A DNA stretch of 64,000 nucleotides from Duganella sacchari (lineage in GTDB: Bacteria; Pseudomonadota; Gammaproteobacteria; Burkholderiales; Burkholderiaceae_D). The stretch spans positions 310,001 to 374,000 of the forward strand of contig NZ_FRCX01000001.1 of the NCBI RefSeq assembly GCF_900143065.1. The letters are read 5' to 3'. Of the stretch, positions 39,401-49,259 are shown piece after piece; within the stretch, counting starts at the first letter, position 1; each line of letters opens with the position of its first letter. The notes below the pieces were generated by a model. It was given only the letters and a program-made list of their open reading frames with translations. It was not told the DNA's origin and did not search any database. The position numbers were made by a program, and so were the translations under genes.

Positions 39401-42144
39401 AAGTCCACCGATACCGGCGCATCCACCACCGGCTTGCCTTGCAAATCCAGTACCACTACGGTGAACTTGAGCGCCTCCTTGCTCACCACCCAGCCATCGG
39501 GCTGGATGCCGATGACATAGCTGGAGGGCCACAGCGGAATACGCGTCGCCGAGGACAGGGTTTCGCCGTTGGCGTCCTGGTAGGTCATCTCCGCCATCAA
39601 CTCCCGTGGGATTTTCACCTCGGGCAGTTGATCCAGCTTGACGCGCGCACCGCCCGCCTTGTCCAGCACCAGGCTGCGGGTCTTGATTGCGCCAGGGGTG
39701 GCGACTGCGTTCTCGTCACCTTCATACATGCCTTCGTCGTCGTCGAAGCTGCCGCCACTGCGTTCAAGGCCCACCTTCACATCGCCGTTACTGAAGCTGA
39801 AGTCGGGATAGTCTTCAAAGCTTACGCCCTTGTCCTGCACCACGGTGCGCAACTGCACCGGCGCATCGCCAGCACCACCGCCGGACAAATAGCTCAGTTG
39901 CACATCCAGATCGACAGAAGACACCTGCACCGCTGGCGACTTCGGTCCTTGCAGCAGCGCTTTCATGGTCGGCACGCGGAACTGCTCCACGCGGAAGCGG
40001 CCCGACGCGCGGCCGCCTATCATCAGCTCATACCAGCCTTGCTTGGCATCGGCGGGGATGGTCCAGGTGTTTTCCGCCGAACCGTTCGCACTCCATTTCA
40101 GCGGCAGCTCGTACTGCTGGCCACTGCCTTCGTGGATGATGAACATATTGGCAGCCTGCTCCCTGGCTACACGCACCAGGCCCTGCTCCACATGGCGGCG
40201 CATGAAGTGCTTCATGTGCACCGTCTCGCCGGCACGCAGCAGCATGCGGTCAAACACCGTCGAGGCAATCACATTGTCTGCGCCGAAGTCGCCGGTTGGC
40301 AGGTTGAAGCGCCACATCTCAATGCCGCGATCCCAGTCGGACAGGGTGAACGTCATGTCGCCACCCAGCCGCGCGCTGATGAAGTAGCGGCCATTGCCAT
40401 CGTCCTTGGCGCTCGGCAGGTCCTGGCGGATGTGGGCCAGCCCGCCGCTATCCGTCATGCCCTGCCACAGCTGCTTGCCCGTGTAGTCGCGCACCACGAC
40501 TTGTGCCTGCGCCACCGGTTTGCCGTTATCCAGCGACGTCACCCACACCAGCGACGACTCGGCGCCATGCTTGAAGTGCGCCACCATATTGGTCACCAGC
40601 GCCGCTGCGCTGACATAGGCAGGTTTACGGCCCAGCGCCAGCCCGGCGCCCAGCCTGGGGCTGGCCAGCTCCACCACATAAAAGCCCGGCTTGCGCAGCG
40701 GGATGCCAACCACTTCAAACGCCTTGCCGCCACCCGGCTTGGGCATGGTGAAGCGTTCGACCTTGCCGGCATTGGCGTCCAGCAGCGGCTTGGTCATTTT
40801 GTCGACATACAGTTCCTGCGGCTCCCAGCCGTAACCGGACATGCGCTTGAGCCAGGAAATCACCTGCTGGTCGGACGATGCATCGCCATCATTGACGCGC
40901 AATGCGGCGCCGTCCACCTTGCTGCCTGCCAGGCTGGCCTCCACATTGCGCACGGTAACCGGCAGCAGCTTGTCGCCCTTGGCTTCGATGATGCCGAAGC
41001 GCGCGGGGAACTTGACCAGCGGCGGCTGCGCATCGGTGCGTATCGCCATCGGGAAGCGCGCCTGGTTGACCAGTGCGCGGCCAGCATCGTCTTTCAGATT
41101 TGCCGGCAGCGACAGCGTGAGTTTGGCCTTCTCCGGGAACGGGCCTTTGATATTCAGCCACGTCAGGTACTCGCTCTTTTCGTCATCCTTTTCCAGCGCA
41201 GGCTTGAAGACTTGCCCACCCGGACCGGTGACCTTGACCGCCAGCGCATCCGCGCGCCTGACCGGCGCCGTAAACTGCAAGCGCATCGGCAGGAAAGGCA
41301 CGCAGCCTGCATCGGCACTCGACCTGTCGCAGCTGAAGCGCGCAGTAAAATCCTCGCGCGTTTTGTATGCCAGCGTCTGATCCTGGGAGGTGCTAATCCC
41401 GCTATCGGCGCTGATGCCCGCGCCCCACACCAGCGACACCCCGGTGCCCGGTGGCAGATTGCGCCGGCACTGCAGGACCGTCAGCGGCAGCTTGTCCAGC
41501 TTCTTGTTGTTGACGGATGCCGTGGCGCGCCATAGCACGCCACGCGCCTTGAAGTACACCGACAGATAGCGTTCAGTGAAGGACTTGCGCAAGTTCAGCA
41601 CCTGCTGGCGTTCCGCGCCCTGCAGCACGCGTACGCCGATTTTCTCGTTGATGCCATCGGCGCGGCACCAGGCATGCGCCGCCACCGTTTCATCGCTGGC
41701 CGGTGCGTCAAGGCCCAGCAAAAAGATCTGCTGTTCGTCGATATAGCTGGAGCCTTCGCGCGGCACGGCCTCCACAATCGCAGGACCGCCGGTATCAAAG
41801 GCGAACTGGCGCTCGCCGGTCAGCGCCTTGCCGCTCAAATCCTTGATGCCGTCTTTCAGTGTGAAGCGGCAGGCGACGCCGGCGGGCAGGTCGCGGACAA
41901 AGTCGTAGCTCCAGTTCTGGCCATCGATCCAGCGTCCCTTGCCCTCTTCCGGACAATCGACCGTGAACGGATCGCCCAGGCGCATATCGCCCAAGGGGAC
42001 CATTTGCCCATTGAAGCGCGCGGCTACCTGGCGTACGCCCTTGACGGTGCCCGATGGTGAAAACGAGGTGACTGAGGTGTCGGCCAGGACGGCCAGCGGA
42101 CTACAGAGCGCAGCGAGCGCGATAAGGCGGGACAGGAGGCGCAT
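36484..42144 (-). CDS. Bacterial alpha-2-macroglobulin (periplasmic protease trap)
   Basis: Predicted 1886 residues. Signal peptide to about residue 21 (LAVLAD). No lipobox of good quality is seen, unlike the lipidated E. coli protein. MG-type beta domains fill the first two-thirds; MG2 text lies around residue 540-640, a bait-like region near 1200-1240 (KAVPAGGGGGKGAGREL). The thioester motif CFEQ is at about residue 1434 (PYRCFEQVTSRS) in the alpha-alpha barrel; most relatives read CLEQ. The C-terminal receptor-like domain ends near FQERTFEGYRAFYQFVPKG. It traps foreign proteases in the periplasm while PBP1C repairs the wall. Confidence 0.95.
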   Translation of the reverse strand: MRLLSRLIALAALCSPLAVLADTSVTSFSPSGTVKGVRQVAARFNGQMVPLGDMRLGDPFTVDCPEEGKGRWIDGQNWSYDFVRDLPAGVACRFTLKDGIKDLSGKALTGERQFAFDTGGPAIVEAVPREGSSYIDEQQIFLLGLDAPASDETVAAHAWCRADGINEKIGVRVLQGAERQQVLNLRKSFTERYLSVYFKARGVLWRATASVNNKKLDKLPLTVLQCRRNLPPGTGVSLVWGAGISADSGISTSQDQTLAYKTREDFTARFSCDRSSADAGCVPFLPMRLQFTAPVRRADALAVKVTGPGGQVFKPALEKDDEKSEYLTWLNIKGPFPEKAKLTLSLPANLKDDAGRALVNQARFPMAIRTDAQPPLVKFPARFGIIEAKGDKLLPVTVRNVEASLAGSKVDGAALRVNDGDASSDQQVISWLKRMSGYGWEPQELYVDKMTKPLLDANAGKVERFTMPKPGGGKAFEVVGIPLRKPGFYVVELASPRLGAGLALGRKPAYVSAAALVTNMVAHFKHGAESSLVWVTSLDNGKPVAQAQVVVRDYTGKQLWQGMTDSGGLAHIRQDLPSAKDDGNGRYFISARLGGDMTFTLSDWDRGIEMWRFNLPTGDFGADNVIASTVFDRMLLRAGETVHMKHFMRRHVEQGLVRVAREQAANMFIIHEGSGQQYELPLKWSANGSAENTWTIPADAKQGWYELMIGGRASGRFRVEQFRVPTMKALLQGPKSPAVQVSSVDLDVQLSYLSGGGAGDAPVQLRTVVQDKGVSFEDYPDFSFSNGDVKVGLERSGGSFDDDEGMYEGDENAVATPGAIKTRSLVLDKAGGARVKLDQLPEVKIPRELMAEMTYQDANGETLSSATRIPLWPSSYVIGIQPDGWVVSKEALKFTVVVLDLQGKPVVDAPVSVDFFQRQSYSHRRRLIGGFYAYENSSEIKALGAACEGKTDNKGLLICQVKAPASGNLILRAKTQDAQQRVAVANRETWVADGADWWFSASDNDRIDLLPEKKRYEPGDTATFQVRMPFREATALITVEREGVIDTYVRPLSGSEPVFSIPVKKQYAPNVYVSALVVRGRVNGVQPTALVDLGKPAYKLGIAPLRVGWSANELKVQVTADKPVYKVREKATVKVKVARPDGSVPPAGAEVALAAVDVGLLELMPNTSWDLLEAMMEQRNLQVTTSTAQMQVVGKRHFGRKAVPAGGGGGKGAGRELFDTLLFWKARVTLDANGEASVQVPINDSLTAFRIVAIASADADLFGTGRTEVRSSQDLILLSGLPALVREGDRFRATFTLRNTTDAAVKTTLNASAGGKALSPQQVALEPGQAREVAWDVQVPQGATTLAWDVSAAVEGGGPASSDRLKVKQKVVPAVPVTTMQATLLQLDRKQNIQVKSPDDALPGRGGVQVQFSPKLGGDLPGVRDYMLAYPYRCFEQVTSRSIALHDEAMWKAALETLPAHLDADGLVKYFSGMYRGSDTLTAYVLSAANEAGYEIPDTLKGRMESALLGFVQGKVMRNSALPTADLAVRKIAALAALSRSRAVNASELESFSIQPNLWPTSAVIDWYQILQRSPKLPQHAQRLKEADQILRSRLNLQGTTMTFSTERTDDWWWLMSSADANANRLLLLMADNPAWKDDIGRLARGALGRQHKGRWGTTVANAWGVLAIDKFSRVFEKDKVAGTSGATLGNASKSIAYGGEPAGGTAMLPWPRGGAGPLELEHTGTGKPWVTVQTLSALPLKAPLSSGYKVAKTVTPVEQKVRGAWSRGDVYRVHLDLEAQSDMTWVVVDDPIPASATVLGSGLGGDSQIMSADEQDTGWAYPAFQERTFEGYRAFYQFVPKGKWSVEYTVRLNNPGQFNLPPTRVEAMYSPEMFGALPNAAMSVK

Positions 42145-42224
42145 ACCAACTCCAGATGCTGAAAGTGAATCAGCTCAGTGTTGCGCACGCCTCCTGCAAA
42201 GTCAATAATATTAGAAGAAAAACA

Positions 42225-43577
42225 TTAGACCAGATCGAACACCGCCATCGACTCGACGTGCGAGGTGTGCGGGAACATATTGACCACGCCGGCCTTATCC
42301 AGCTTGTAGCCCGCCAGGTGGACCAGCGTATTGGCGTCGCGCGCCAGCGTCGACGGGCTGCACGAAACGTAGACGATACGCTTGGGCAGGAACTCAGGAT
42401 GGGTGTTGCGCAGTTCGCCCAGCGCCGCCACCAGCGCCATGGCGCCATCACGTGGCGGGTCGATCAACATGCGGTCGAATTTGCCCAGCGCGATCAAGTC
42501 TTCCGGCGTCACTTCAAACAGGTTGCGGTTGTAGAACGTGGTCTTGGCATCCAGGCCATTGGCCTTGGCATTGCTCAGGGAACGGTCGGTCAGCGCCTGG
42601 CTGCCTTCGATGCCGACCACTTCACGCGCCAGCGTGGCCAGTGGCAGCGTGAAGTTGCCCAGGCCGCAGAACAGGTCGGCCACGCGGTCTTCGGGCTGCA
42701 CGTCCAGCAGGCGCAAGGCCTTGTGCACCAGCACGCGGTTGATGTGGTGGTTCACCTGCGTGAAGTCGACCGGTTTGAACGGCATGCGTACGCCAAATTC
42801 CGGCAGCAGGTAATGCAGCTCCGGCTCGAGCGGATAAAACGGCGCGGCGGTTTCCGGGCCTTTGGTCTGCAGCCAGAACTGCACTTTGTATTCATCGGCG
42901 AAGGCCTTGATCTTGGCTTCGTCGTCGGCGGTCAGCGCGTCCATGATGCGCAGTACCAGCACCGTCACGTCCTGGCCGATCGCCAGTTCGATCTGCGGGA
43001 CCTGGCTGTACAGGGTCAGCGAGCCAATCAGCGCGCGCAGCGGCATCAGCATATCCGACACGTGCGGCGGCAGGATCTGGCAGCTCTTGATGTCGGCCAC
43101 GTAGACCGAGCGCTTTTCCTTGAAGCCGACCAGCACCGTGCCCTTCTTCTCGACCCAGCGCACCGACAGGCGCGCGCGGTAGCGGTAGCCCCAGGTCGGG
43201 CCGTACATCGGCCGCATGATGGTTTCGGACGTGACTTTACCGATGTGCCACAGATTATCTTCCAGCACGCGCTGCTTGATGGCCACCTGGGCGCTCGGCT
43301 CGATGTGCTGCATCGAGCAGCCGCCGCAATAGTCGAAGTGCTCGCACTTCGGCTTCACGCGCATCGACGATTCGCGGTGCAGCGCGGTCATCCTGGCCGC
43401 TTCCCAGTTTTTCTTCTTCTTGAAGGTCTCGAAGCTCACGCGCTCGCCTGGCAGCGCGCCTTCCACGAACACCACTTTGCCCGGCGAGCCGTCTTCATTG
43501 TCCTGCAGGTGGCCGACGCCACGGGCGTCCATGTCGAGCGATTTGATGTCGATGGTATTTTCTTGCATAGCGTTCAA
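42225..43577 (-). CDS. rlmD: 23S rRNA m5U1939 methyltransferase RlmD
   Basis: Predicted 450 residues (447 if the second ATG is used). N-terminal TRAM domain, 4Fe-4S ligands in CEHFDYCGGCSMQH plus a later Cys (IKSCQILPP), SAM-binding LFCGLGNFTLPLA and DPPRDGA, and catalytic Cys in YVSCSPSTLARD. It makes m5U1939 in 23S rRNA. It sits between rpoS and the A2M gene with its own short upstream gap. Confidence 0.95.
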   Translation of the reverse strand: MNAMQENTIDIKSLDMDARGVGHLQDNEDGSPGKVVFVEGALPGERVSFETFKKKKNWEAARMTALHRESSMRVKPKCEHFDYCGGCSMQHIEPSAQVAIKQRVLEDNLWHIGKVTSETIMRPMYGPTWGYRYRARLSVRWVEKKGTVLVGFKEKRSVYVADIKSCQILPPHVSDMLMPLRALIGSLTLYSQVPQIELAIGQDVTVLVLRIMDALTADDEAKIKAFADEYKVQFWLQTKGPETAAPFYPLEPELHYLLPEFGVRMPFKPVDFTQVNHHINRVLVHKALRLLDVQPEDRVADLFCGLGNFTLPLATLAREVVGIEGSQALTDRSLSNAKANGLDAKTTFYNRNLFEVTPEDLIALGKFDRMLIDPPRDGAMALVAALGELRNTHPEFLPKRIVYVSCSPSTLARDANTLVHLAGYKLDKAGVVNMFPHTSHVESMAVFDLV

Positions 43578-43643
43578 TATTGGAAAAAGAATGGCGCGGC
43601 CGGCCCGCGTGCAGGGGCAATATGATAGCAGAACAGGAAGGGA

Positions 43644-44648
43644 CTACAGCAGGGAATCGCGGACCACGCCGCGCGCGGCCATCGCCCGCTTGAGTTTGAC
43701 CAGCGCTTCCTGCTGGATCTGGCGCACGCGCTCACGCGTAACACCCATCTCTTCGGCCAGGGTTTCCAGCGTGGCCGGGTCGTCATTATCGAGGCCGAAA
43801 CGGCGCATGATGACGATGCGCTGCTTGTCCGGCAGCTTGGTCAGCCAGTCGCGCACCAGCACCGTCATTTCATGATGTTCGGCGCGGGCGTCGGGACTGT
43901 CATCGCTGTCGCCGGGCAGCATGTCCATGAGCGAGGACTGGGGATCGTTGTCGAGCGGCGCATCGAGCGAGGTGGCATGCTCGGACAGCGCCAGAATGTC
44001 CTGCACCTCCTCCACCGGCCGGCCCACCAGTTCGGCGATGTCTTCGGCGGTGGCGTCCTTGCCGTTGTGGTGCTGGGCTTCGAGATGGTATTTGCCGCGC
44101 AGGATCTGGTTCAGCTCACGCACCATGTGCACCGGCAGGCGCACGGTGCGGGCCTGGTTCATGATGGCGCGCTCGATGCTCTGGCGTATCCACCAGGTGG
44201 CGTAGGTCGAAAAACGGAAGCCGCGCTCGGGCTCGAACTTGTCGATGGCGCGCATCAGGCCGATGTTGCCTTCTTCGATCATGTCCAGCAGTACCACGCC
44301 GCGGTTGATGTAGTGCTTGGCAATCGACACCACCAGCCGCAGATTGTGCTCGATCATGGTCTGGCGCGCGCTGAAGTCGCCGGCCTTGGCCAGCGTGGCG
44401 TAATGGACTTCCTGCGGCGCGGTCAGCAGCGGGCGGGTGCCGATCTGGTTCAGATAGTGCTGGGTGGTGTCGGTGGACAGTTCGGCGGCCAGCACTTTCT
44501 TCAGCTCGTCGACGGTTTCCAGCACCGTGCTGCCTTCAGGCAGATCGGCTTCGTCCGCACCATCAATTGCGACATCCTCATTCGCTTCGTCCCGGAAATC
44601 GTCCGGGAGAGCGTCGTCATCCATTTGATCGTGCGGCGTATGTGTCAT
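43644..44648 (-). CDS. rpoS: RNA polymerase sigma factor RpoS
   Basis: Predicted 334 residues. Acidic N-terminal region (about 9-40), region 1.2 ([21 protein letters not shown]), region 2 ([36 protein letters not shown]), region 3 ([14 protein letters not shown]) and region 4 with the [22 protein letters not shown]. It directs stationary-phase and stress transcription. It starts 7 bases after the nlpD stop. In relatives rpoS is driven mainly from promoters inside nlpD; I did not identify one here. Confidence 0.98.
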   Translation of the reverse strand: MTHTPHDQMDDDALPDDFRDEANEDVAIDGADEADLPEGSTVLETVDELKKVLAAELSTDTTQHYLNQIGTRPLLTAPQEVHYATLAKAGDFSARQTMIEHNLRLVVSIAKHYINRGVVLLDMIEEGNIGLMRAIDKFEPERGFRFSTYATWWIRQSIERAIMNQARTVRLPVHMVRELNQILRGKYHLEAQHHNGKDATAEDIAELVGRPVEEVQDILALSEHATSLDAPLDNDPQSSLMDMLPGDSDDSPDARAEHHEMTVLVRDWLTKLPDKQRIVIMRRFGLDNDDPATLETLAEEMGVTRERVRQIQQEALVKLKRAMAARGVVRDSLL

Positions 44649-44655
44649 GGTTCAG

Positions 44656-45591
44656 CTAGCGGTTAGGCAGGAATCTGGACGGGTCCACCGGTTTGCCTTG
44701 CTGTCGTATTTCAAAGTGCAGCTTGACGGAGTCGGTATCGGAATCACCCATTTCCGCAATCATTTGCCCCTTGTTGACGCTTTGCCCTTCCTTGACCAGG
44801 ATGGTCCGGTTGTGCGCGTAGGCCGACAGCAAATTATTACTGTGCTTCACAATAACGAGATTACCATATCCGCGGATGCCGCTACCGGCATACATCACTT
44901 TTCCTGCCCCGGCAGCCACGACCTGCTGACCGGCCTTGCCGGCGATGTCCACGCCCTTGTTCTTGCCTTCGTCAAACGTGGCGATCACCTTGCCTTCCGC
45001 CGGCCAGATCCAGGTCAGGCTGGCGTCGTCGGCCGCCATGGCCGGTGCGGCTGGCGCGGCCGGCACCGGCGCCGCTGGACGCGTCGCGGCCGGCGCTGGC
45101 GCAGGCGTTGCCGCGACATCCTTGCCGGTATCGGCGCGTTGCAGCTCGGCCAGATTGGCTTCGGAATAAGGCTTCTTGTCGCCTTTCGGGCTGGTCTTCT
45201 TGACCACCGGCGGTGGCGGCGGCGTCTTGTCGGATGGCGGCATGACGACAGCAGCGGTTTCGACGCCGCTCACATTTTCGGGAGGCAGTACGCGCAGCAC
45301 CTGGTCAACCTTGATGTCGTTGGGGTTGGACAGATTGTTCCAGGCCACCAGGTCGCGGTAGTTCTGGCCGAACTCCAGCGCAATGCGGATCAGGGTATCG
45401 CCCTTTTTCACGGTGTACAGGCCGCGCTCGTCGCGCGCCACCTGCGCCGTTTCGCTTGGGGTGGCGGGTTTGACGGCCGGCGGGATCGTGCGGTCTACGA
45501 CCGGGGCCTGATTAGGAGGAGTAGTACACGCGCTTAATAAGGCAAGCGCAAAGCTCATTGCGAGCAAATTACTTTTATTCGTCATTCTCAT
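44656..45591 (-). CDS. nlpD: NlpD-type LysM/M23 lipoprotein
   Basis: Predicted 311 residues from ATG 45591. Lipobox LSAC near residue 22, LysM domain (LYTVKKGDTLIRIALEFGQN), Pro/Ala-rich linker and C-terminal M23 fold. The M23 active site is degenerate (GVDIAGKAGQQVVA where a zinc peptidase has HxxxD; LHFEIRQQGKPVDP keeps the last His), as in NlpD/EnvC. These activate the amidases that split septal peptidoglycan rather than cutting it themselves. Confidence 0.93.
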   Translation of the reverse strand: MRMTNKSNLLAMSFALALLSACTTPPNQAPVVDRTIPPAVKPATPSETAQVARDERGLYTVKKGDTLIRIALEFGQNYRDLVAWNNLSNPNDIKVDQVLRVLPPENVSGVETAAVVMPPSDKTPPPPPVVKKTSPKGDKKPYSEANLAELQRADTGKDVAATPAPAPAATRPAAPVPAAPAAPAMAADDASLTWIWPAEGKVIATFDEGKNKGVDIAGKAGQQVVAAGAGKVMYAGSGIRGYGNLVIVKHSNNLLSAYAHNRTILVKEGQSVNKGQMIAEMGDSDTDSVKLHFEIRQQGKPVDPSRFLPNR

Positions 45592-45614
45592 CGTATTGTC
45601 TAGTGGTGCGGGCG

Positions 45615-46484
45615 CTAAACCACGCCCGGACGCAAAGGCACAAAGTGGCAATCTTCCAGCGTTTCGCTGGTCCACTCCGTCTTGCCGATGCGGGTAATCA
45701 GTTCCAAATGCTGTGAGCGGGACCCCACTGGCGCGACCAGGCGACCGCCGATGGCCAGTTGTTCCAGCAGGGCTTGCGGCACTTCCAAACCGGCCGCGGC
45801 CAGAATGATACCGTCAAATGGAGCGGCTTGCGGCAGCCCAAGCATACCATCTCCGTAATGCAGACGCAGGTTCGGCACGCGCAGCGGACGCAAATTGGCC
45901 TTGGCCAGCTCGTGCAACGGCTTGATGCGCTCGATGGAATACACCTCTTGCGCCACGCAGGACAGCACGGCCGCCTGGTAGCCGCAGCCGGTGCCGATCT
46001 CGAGCACGCGCCGGAGCTGGCCACCGTTGCGCATAACCTCGATCATGCGGGCGACAATGTAGGGCTGGGAAATGGTCTGGTGATGGCCAATCGGCAGCGA
46101 TGCGTCGATATAAGCTTGCGGCGCCAGGCCTTCATCCATGAACAGATGGCGCGGCACGGTTTCCATGGCGCCCAGCACGACCTGGTCCTTGACGCCCTGC
46201 TTGGCGATGCGCTGCACCATCGCACGGCGCACCGCATCGGATACCAGCGGATTCTGGCGCGGCACCTGCACCGGCGCGGCCTGCGCCCGCTCCATCGCAT
46301 AGCTGTGCGACTTGGACGGCGTGGCGACCGGGCGGGGAGCGGGATACAGCGGCGGCGCATGGCGCGCAGCATTTTGGGTGGCGGTTTGCGGTGTTGCCAC
46401 CGGCGCGAATACCGTTGCCTTCTTGGCCCCCTTGTCGACTACTGAGGACAGCGGCAAGGGAAAGGTACGGTTTTTTTCGGTCAT
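45615..46484 (-). CDS. pcm: Protein-L-isoaspartate O-methyltransferase, N-extended
   Basis: Predicted 289 residues from ATG 46484 (ATGA overlap with surE). The catalytic domain starts near residue 80 ([20 protein letters not shown]) with SAM motif [34 protein letters not shown] and the usual end. The first about 78 residues are an extra low-complexity stretch rich in Ala, Pro and Thr ([20 protein letters not shown]) not found in the E. coli enzyme. It repairs isoaspartyl damage in ageing proteins. Confidence 0.95.
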   Translation of the reverse strand: MTEKNRTFPLPLSSVVDKGAKKATVFAPVATPQTATQNAARHAPPLYPAPRPVATPSKSHSYAMERAQAAPVQVPRQNPLVSDAVRRAMVQRIAKQGVKDQVVLGAMETVPRHLFMDEGLAPQAYIDASLPIGHHQTISQPYIVARMIEVMRNGGQLRRVLEIGTGCGYQAAVLSCVAQEVYSIERIKPLHELAKANLRPLRVPNLRLHYGDGMLGLPQAAPFDGIILAAAGLEVPQALLEQLAIGGRLVAPVGSRSQHLELITRIGKTEWTSETLEDCHFVPLRPGVV

Positions 46485-47218
46485 GCCAAGGCCTTTGCCA
46501 ATGCATCGAGTTGGGTGGTGTGCGTCAGATCGACTTGCAGCGGCGTGATCGATGTGCGGCCATGGGCGACAGCATGGAAATCCGTGCCCTCCCCGGCATC
46601 CTTGCATGCACCCGGTGGGCCGATCCAGTAGATATCCCTGCCGCGCGGGTCCTTGGCCTTGATCACCGGCTCGGACTGGTGGCGCCGGCCCAGACGGGTG
46701 GCGGCCAGCACATTCAGCTGCTCGTAAGGACGATTCGGGATGTTCACGTTCCACAAACAGGGGCGCGGCAACGTTTCATAATACCGCTGGATAATGTCGC
46801 GCGCATGACGTGCGGCGTCATCGATATGCTCCCAGCCGTATGCGCCCTGGGAAAAGGCGATGGCGGGAATGCCAAACAAAAAGCCCTCGGTGGCGGCGGC
46901 GACCGTGCCGGAATACAGCGTGTCGTCCCCCATATTGGGACCGTTGTTGATGCCGGAAACCACCAGGTCGGGCTTGTAATCGAGCAGCGCCGTCAACGCC
47001 ACGTGCACGCAATCGCTGGGCGTGCCGTTGACAAAGTAAAAGCCATTGGCGGCCTGCTGTACCGACAAAGGCCGGTCCAGCGACAGGGAGTTCGATGCGC
47101 CCGAGCGGTTGCTGTCCGGCGCCACCACCACGATGTCGGCGATGGGGGCGAGCGCACTGGCCAGCGCATTGATACCGGGCGCCAGGTAGCCGTCGTCATT
47201 GCTTATCAGGATTCTCAT
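46481..47218 (-). CDS. surE: 5'/3'-nucleotidase SurE
   Basis: Predicted 245 residues from [15 protein letters not shown], whose two Asp residues bind the metal. Further family text: [25 protein letters not shown] and [23 protein letters not shown]. It dephosphorylates nucleoside monophosphates and is tied to stationary-phase survival. It overlaps pcm by 4 bases, and 70 bases separate it from the NTPase gene upstream, with no hairpin terminator in between. Confidence 0.98.
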   Translation of the reverse strand: MRILISNDDGYLAPGINALASALAPIADIVVVAPDSNRSGASNSLSLDRPLSVQQAANGFYFVNGTPSDCVHVALTALLDYKPDLVVSGINNGPNMGDDTLYSGTVAAATEGFLFGIPAIAFSQGAYGWEHIDDAARHARDIIQRYYETLPRPCLWNVNIPNRPYEQLNVLAATRLGRRHQSEPVIKAKDPRGRDIYWIGPPGACKDAGEGTDFHAVAHGRTSITPLQVDLTHTTQLDALAKALA

Positions 47219-47288
47219 ACAGGGGATTTTACCCGAAGCAATGGCCGCACTGCGCATGGCAGAGGCCCGGAAAACATATAAATTTCTA

Positions 47289-49250
47289 TCAACGCGGCGG
47301 ACTGCGCATGCCGGCCAGATGGCCGTCCAGCGCCAGCAATTCATCCGGGGCGTGTGACCACAAACTATGGGCTGGCAGCGGGTTGCGCGGCCGCAGCGGC
47401 CGGACCAGCGCATCGCCGTAGTCGTCCATGGCGGCATTCTGGTGCAGTTCGGTCACCATGGGCAGGTCGGCGGATGGCATCCCCAGTTGCAATTGGACCT
47501 CCATGAGCTGCTCGCGCGCCTTGAGGGTATCCCGGTGATCCGGTCCCAGACGGAGCAAATGGGCATGCAGCACGGCTTCCAGCAGACTGCGGGCTGCATC
47601 CAGCTCCTGCATCTGCACCAGCGTTTGCGCCAGCGCCGTCTTGCTGTGCAGCGTATCGACATGCTCGGCACCCAGCATGCGCTTGCGCGCCGCCAGCACA
47701 TGCTCCTGCAGGCTGCGCGCATGCTCGGTTTCGCCGCGCCGCAGCAGCAGTTCCGCGCGCACCGCCTTGGCGGACAAGGTCAGCAGATGTTCAGACCCCA
47801 GCAGACGCATATAAATATCGATCACCGCGTCCTGCATGGCCAGCGCCTCGGCGACATGCCCCTGCTGCCCCAGCGTGGTGGCCAGACTGGTACGGGCGGA
47901 CAAGGTGTCAAAATGTTCATTCCCCAGTTGCCGCTCACGCGCTTCCACCACGCACTCATCGAGGAACTGCGCTTCATCCAGCCGCCCCTGCTGGCGCAAA
48001 CCGGCCGCCAGATAGGCTTTGCTGGACAGCGTATCGGGATGGTCTTCGCCCAGAACGCGCTGGCGCAAACCGAGGCTTTCCTCGAAACAAGCCAGCGCTT
48101 GCCGCAAGCTGCCGTCGCGCCGGTACAACTCCCCCAGCAGATTGAGATTATGCGCAAGTGACTGGGCAACAGCGCGCGATGCGACGCCGCCCTCCTCCAG
48201 CGCCTTGCGCGCCTGATTGATCGAGCCCAGCAGATGAATTTCACGGCTGCACTGCCACGGAAAATAGCCCGGCGCCAGCCAAGCAAGAAACGCTTCGAAA
48301 GTACGCGTCAGCGAAAAACGGTCGCCGCCCTGATCCAGCCGCACCGCAAGCTGCTCGCCATAGGCAAAAGTACGGGTCTGCTGTAGCTGGACTTCGTCAA
48401 AATAGCTCTCCAGCGACACATCCTGCATGCCATAGCACTCGCCGATCAGCTCCTCAAAGCCAGGCTGGTAACCCAAAATGCGCCGACGCTCGTCGCCGCG
48501 CCGCCACTGGGCACGCTGGGCGCTATCGGCCATTTCCATACGCGACGGCAAGGGGTAAACCAGCAATGGCCGCTGCTCGTCTTCGTGACTGCGCCGATAA
48601 GTGGTGGCGCGTATCACCAGCGCCTGCACGCCTTCCAGACTCTGACGGTTGGGCGTAAACACCACGACGAGCTTACGAGGAAGCAAGGTGGTGCAGATGC
48701 CGGCGCTATCGCTGCGGCCAGTACGCGAATCCACCAGCACGTAACTGAAATGCCGGGTCAGCCGCTCGGCAAAGCAGCGGAACAGCGCCGGGCAACTATT
48801 AAACAGCTCCTCCCAGTGCAGGGCAGCGAGCCGCTCGCCATAACTGTCGTCAAACCGGCCGGCGCGCATCAGGTAAAGCTGACTGCTCTGGTCAACACGG
48901 CTGATATATTGCTCCCAACCAACAGCCGCCAATACTTCATGGGCGAGTTCTTCATCGTCGAGCGCCACGGCGCCGTTGCGGCGACGCTGCAACTGCTCGC
49001 GGCAAGCCTCAAACAACTCCAGCACCCCCGGCCTGGGCTCGGGATGGTGGTCAAAATAATGGTGCAAGCCCGGCGCCTCCAGGTCCCAGTCGATCATGAG
49101 CACGGGCGTGGTGGCGTTCTGCTGACGCGCCAGCAACACCGCTATATTGGAGAGTGCCATGGTGCGACCGGTGCCGCCCTTATAAGAATAGAAAGTAATG
49201 ACTTCGCCGTTGGTGCTGAGCGGCGGCAGCGACAAGGGGATGGATTCCAT
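47289..49250 (-). CDS. KGGTGRT P-loop NTPase with C-terminal TPRs
   Basis: Predicted 653 residues. N-terminal ParA/MinD-like (SIMIBI) NTPase: deviant Walker [16 protein letters not shown] with K24-T30, then [16 protein letters not shown] (50-66) and [15 protein letters not shown] as switch region. From about 365 to 590 follow five 42-residue repeats of kinesin-light-chain type, each with an LGxxHxDTL-like phrase ([45 protein letters not shown]). This KGGxGR + TPR layout is known from the FxSxx-COOH (fxs) system of actinobacteria and from TIR-linked conflict systems. It follows the TIR gene by 9 bases with its own ribosome site (AAAGG). Composition matches the neighbours, so transfer, if any, is not recent. 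Confidence 0.85.
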   Translation of the reverse strand: MESIPLSLPPLSTNGEVITFYSYKGGTGRTMALSNIAVLLARQQNATTPVLMIDWDLEAPGLHHYFDHHPEPRPGVLELFEACREQLQRRRNGAVALDDEELAHEVLAAVGWEQYISRVDQSSQLYLMRAGRFDDSYGERLAALHWEELFNSCPALFRCFAERLTRHFSYVLVDSRTGRSDSAGICTTLLPRKLVVVFTPNRQSLEGVQALVIRATTYRRSHEDEQRPLLVYPLPSRMEMADSAQRAQWRRGDERRRILGYQPGFEELIGECYGMQDVSLESYFDEVQLQQTRTFAYGEQLAVRLDQGGDRFSLTRTFEAFLAWLAPGYFPWQCSREIHLLGSINQARKALEEGGVASRAVAQSLAHNLNLLGELYRRDGSLRQALACFEESLGLRQRVLGEDHPDTLSSKAYLAAGLRQQGRLDEAQFLDECVVEARERQLGNEHFDTLSARTSLATTLGQQGHVAEALAMQDAVIDIYMRLLGSEHLLTLSAKAVRAELLLRRGETEHARSLQEHVLAARKRMLGAEHVDTLHSKTALAQTLVQMQELDAARSLLEAVLHAHLLRLGPDHRDTLKAREQLMEVQLQLGMPSADLPMVTELHQNAAMDDYGDALVRPLRPRNPLPAHSLWSHAPDELLALDGHLAGMRSPPR

Positions 49251-49259
49251 GGCAAACCT

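Noticed and set aside
37606..41535. A 1309-codon open frame on the plus strand opposite the alpha-2-macroglobulin gene
   Set aside because: It is the antisense of a clearly homologous gene; GC-rich third positions keep the opposite frame open. The product is His/Arg/Gln-rich with no motifs.
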